Positions 61,789-64,000 of a stretch of DNA of 64,000 bases are shown here, in pieces. The notes beneath the pieces were generated by a model. It was not told where the DNA came from. It worked only from the letters and a program-made list of their open reading frames with translations, and did no database searches. How positions within the stretch are numbered: position 1 is the stretch's first letter; each line of letters begins with the position of its first letter. Source of the stretch: Alteromonas sp. V450. Its GTDB lineage: Bacteria > Pseudomonadota > Gammaproteobacteria > Enterobacterales > Alteromonadaceae. The position numbers and the translations under genes were made by a program. The stretch is taken from positions 2,108,001-2,172,000 of the forward strand of contig NZ_MODU01000004.1 of the NCBI RefSeq assembly GCF_001885075.1. The letters run 5' to 3'.

Positions 61789-64000
61789 TTAAACACGCCT
61801 TTTTAGCGCAGAGCGCATATCTGCTGTGTATTGCCTAAAGTACTGTTTGATATCTTCAAGAATGAGGTAATTTAACGGCACAATAAACAATGTGATAAGC
61901 GTTGCGAACAGAATACCAAAACCCAAACTTACCGCCATAGGAATGAGAAACTGTGCCTGCGTAGACTTTTCAAACAGTAAAGGCATTAGGCCCGCGAAGG
62001 TGGTAAGGGAAGTAAGCAGCACCGGCCTAAAACGTCTTCCACCCGCTTCATAAACCGCTACGCCAAGATCTTCACCTTGTTTGCGCTTTTGGTTTATATA
62101 GTCAACAAGTACTAACGAGTCATTCACTACAACACCAGATAACGCCAGCATTCCCATAAAGCTAAGTAGCGTTAAATCCATTCCCATTATCCAATGCCCC
62201 AGCACCGCCCCCACTAGCCCGAAAGGTATTACAGACATTACAACAATGGGCTGCGTGTACGACTTAAACGGAATGGCCAATAAAATGTAGATCAGTATTG
62301 CAAGGGCAATACCACCTACAACCAGACCTTGCGATGACTCCTCTTGGTCTCTGGCCTCACCCGCCATTTCAAACGTTACGCCTGGGTATTGTGCAAGCTG
62401 AGAAGACAGCCAGTCGCTCAGTTCGCTTTGCACAATAGTAAGGTCACCATTTTGTTTATCAAAGTCAGCTGTTACTGAAAGCGTTCTCTGGCGATCGACA
62501 CGAAGAATGCTGTTAGGACTGAAGCCTGGCGTTACGCTGGCCACCTGCCATAACGGTACCTCTTGATTCGGTCCAATGCGGATCATCATTTGTTCTAAGG
62601 TTTCAATAGACTGCCTTGCTTCTAATGGGTAGCGTACCATCACGCGAACATCTTCTCGGCCCCGCTGAATGCGCTGGATCTCAAAGCCAAATACGGCTTG
62701 GCGAACCTGTCTAGCCACCGTGTTGAGATCTAACCCTAGTAATCTGGCTTCTGGCTTCAGAGTTAACTGCAGCTCTTCTTTTCCGTCTGACAACGAATCT
62801 TCTATGTCAAAAACGGCGGCATATTCCGCCATTTTAGTTTTAAGCTTTTCACCTAAATCATTGAGTGCTTGCGTGTCTCGCCCTTTAAGCTCTACATCTA
62901 CGGGGGCACCGCCCCATCCGCCTATCTCAGCACGATAGTTTAATTGCTCTGCACCGGCTATTTGCCCCACCCGAGCTCGCCACTCGTTAACAATGTCACG
63001 TGTGGCTACGTCAATAGTTCGCTTTTCTGGGGGAACAAGGTCTATTTGTACCCTACCTGTTGTTGAATTGCGCCCGCCGCTTACCGAGTAAATATTTCTA
63101 ATTACCGACTCACCGGTTTCTTCATCAAGATATTTAGCCTTCAACATTTGCGCGTGTTCGGTCATTGATTTTACAATTTTATCCGTACTCTCAAACGCGG
63201 TTCCTGCTGGCATAACCAGTGTAGCGGTCGCCACTTCGCTTTGTACCCGCGGGAAAAAGATGAACTTAGTTTGACCACTCGCAATAGAGCCCAAAATAAC
63301 AATCAACATGGCAAGCATAAGCATCCACGTCGCGTAGCGCCATCTCATGGCTACAGCTAGGGCTGGTTGGTACACTCGCTCAATAAGTGTTTCAAGAGAC
63401 TTCGCTACCTTTCTTTGTATTTTTGATAAACGGGAGTCTTTTTTATCGGCGCGCGCTTTAACGTGCTTTAGGTGCGCAGGCAGAATGAATTTCGACTCAA
63501 TAAGCGAAAACAAAAGTACCGGAATAATGACGAATGGAATGGCGGAATACCAACTTCCTCTGCCCGTTTGAAACGCTAATGGTAAAAAGGCCGCGGCGGT
63601 GGTTAAAATGCCAAATGTTACCGGTACTGCAACCTCTTGCGTTCCTTTTATGGCCGCGTCGAGTGGGCTTTCTCCACGCTCTAGATGTGCGTAAACATTC
63701 TCACCGGTTACTATTGCGTCGTCTACCACAATGCCCAGAACCAGGATGAAGGCAAATAGGCTCATTAAGTTTAAAGTAACGTCAAACACCGGCATGAGTA
63801 AAAAGGCACCCATAAAGCTCATAGGGATCCCTAAGCAAACCCAGAACGCTACCGATGGTCTTAAGAACAAGGCCAGAAGGGTAATTACCAACAATGCTCC
63901 CTGCCAAGCGCTGGTCGACAGCGTTGCCAAACGAGCCTTTATCGGCTCGCTTCTATCTCGCCAGAAATCAAGGCTTAAGCCTTGTGGCATTTGTGTTTGC
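61789..64000 (-). CDS. RND efflux pump permease, AcrB-like, partial
   Basis: About 736 residues of the C-terminal part are present; the frame runs off the right edge of the window, so the true start lies outside. The helix 4 region has LGIVVDDAIVTGENVYAHLE, with the DD pair of drug/multisubstrate (HAE1) pumps rather than the metal-pump motif. Twelve-helix topology and periplasmic loops are as expected. It belongs to the native chromosome. The substrate cannot be told. Confidence 0.88.
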   Translation of the reverse strand, partial: QTQMPQGLSLDFWRDRSEPIKARLATLSTSAWQGALLVITLLALFLRPSVAFWVCLGIPMSFMGAFLLMPVFDVTLNLMSLFAFILVLGIVVDDAIVTGENVYAHLERGESPLDAAIKGTQEVAVPVTFGILTTAAAFLPLAFQTGRGSWYSAIPFVIIPVLLFSLIESKFILPAHLKHVKARADKKDSRLSKIQRKVAKSLETLIERVYQPALAVAMRWRYATWMLMLAMLIVILGSIASGQTKFIFFPRVQSEVATATLVMPAGTAFESTDKIVKSMTEHAQMLKAKYLDEETGESVIRNIYSVSGGRNSTTGRVQIDLVPPEKRTIDVATRDIVNEWRARVGQIAGAEQLNYRAEIGGWGGAPVDVELKGRDTQALNDLGEKLKTKMAEYAAVFDIEDSLSDGKEELQLTLKPEARLLGLDLNTVARQVRQAVFGFEIQRIQRGREDVRVMVRYPLEARQSIETLEQMMIRIGPNQEVPLWQVASVTPGFSPNSILRVDRQRTLSVTADFDKQNGDLTIVQSELSDWLSSQLAQYPGVTFEMAGEARDQEESSQGLVVGGIALAILIYILLAIPFKSYTQPIVVMSVIPFGLVGAVLGHWIMGMDLTLLSFMGMLALSGVVVNDSLVLVDYINQKRKQGEDLGVAVYEAGGRRFRPVLLTSLTTFAGLMPLLFEKSTQAQFLIPMAVSLGFGILFATLITLFIVPLNYLILEDIKQYFRQYTADMRSALKRRV

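Overview
The window looks like the chromosome of a marine gammaproteobacterium of the order Alteromonadales, probably Alteromonas. This is judged from the glycine-cleavage genes gcvT, gcvH and gcvP, the moderate GC content and the style of the metal-resistance genes; no marker gene proves it. The right fifth (56,973-64,000) is ordinary chromosome: gcvP, gcvH, gcvT and the partial gene of an RND efflux pump, all on the minus strand.

Everything left of the gcvP stop codon is imported DNA and reads as two Tn7-like transposons in tandem, with their tns ends facing gcvP. Element 2 (21,212-56,964, 35,753 bp) is complete. Its ends begin TGTCA, share an imperfect inverted repeat, carry AAGTTTGAA repeats (three spread out on the left, three close together on the right), and are flanked by the 5-bp duplication CAAAC. 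The right end lies a few bases beyond the gcvP stop codon. Element 1 (from before base 1 to about 21,208) is older and partial. Its proposed right end, four TCCCAAACCTTAA repeats about 20 bp apart, abuts the left end of element 2. Both carry the same minus-strand set: tnsA, tnsB, tnsC, a short TniQ and a longer TnsD-like protein. No CRISPR-Cas genes were seen, so TnsD-type recognition of the 3' end of gcvP is the likely targeting route.

Element 1 carries a frameshifted IS and a Cd/Zn/Co-type resistance cluster (MerR regulator, two CDF-type transporters, DUF3703, CzcCBA-like RND pump). Element 2 carries a large copper/silver cluster: MerR regulator, CopA ATPase, cupredoxin, CopC, CopD, a PepSY-ferredoxin reductase, a CusA-PepSY fusion, CusB with CusF-like domains, CusC, DUF411 and a Met/His-rich protein. 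Two small MbcA/ParS-like proteins follow.

In both elements a defence-like module sits between tnsA and the right end. In element 1 it is a retron-like reverse transcriptase with an XRE regulator, a 68-residue membrane protein and a foldable upstream RNA. In element 2 it is a three-gene operon: a DdmD-like helicase-nuclease, a DdmE/PIWI-like protein and a 1,923-residue STAND NTPase with an N-terminal nuclease-like domain, the last coupled by an ATGA overlap. This operon is the most interesting part of the window. It looks like a plasmid-targeting DdmDE system expanded by an Avs-like protein and mobilised by a Tn7-like transposon. Function is inferred from motifs and context only.
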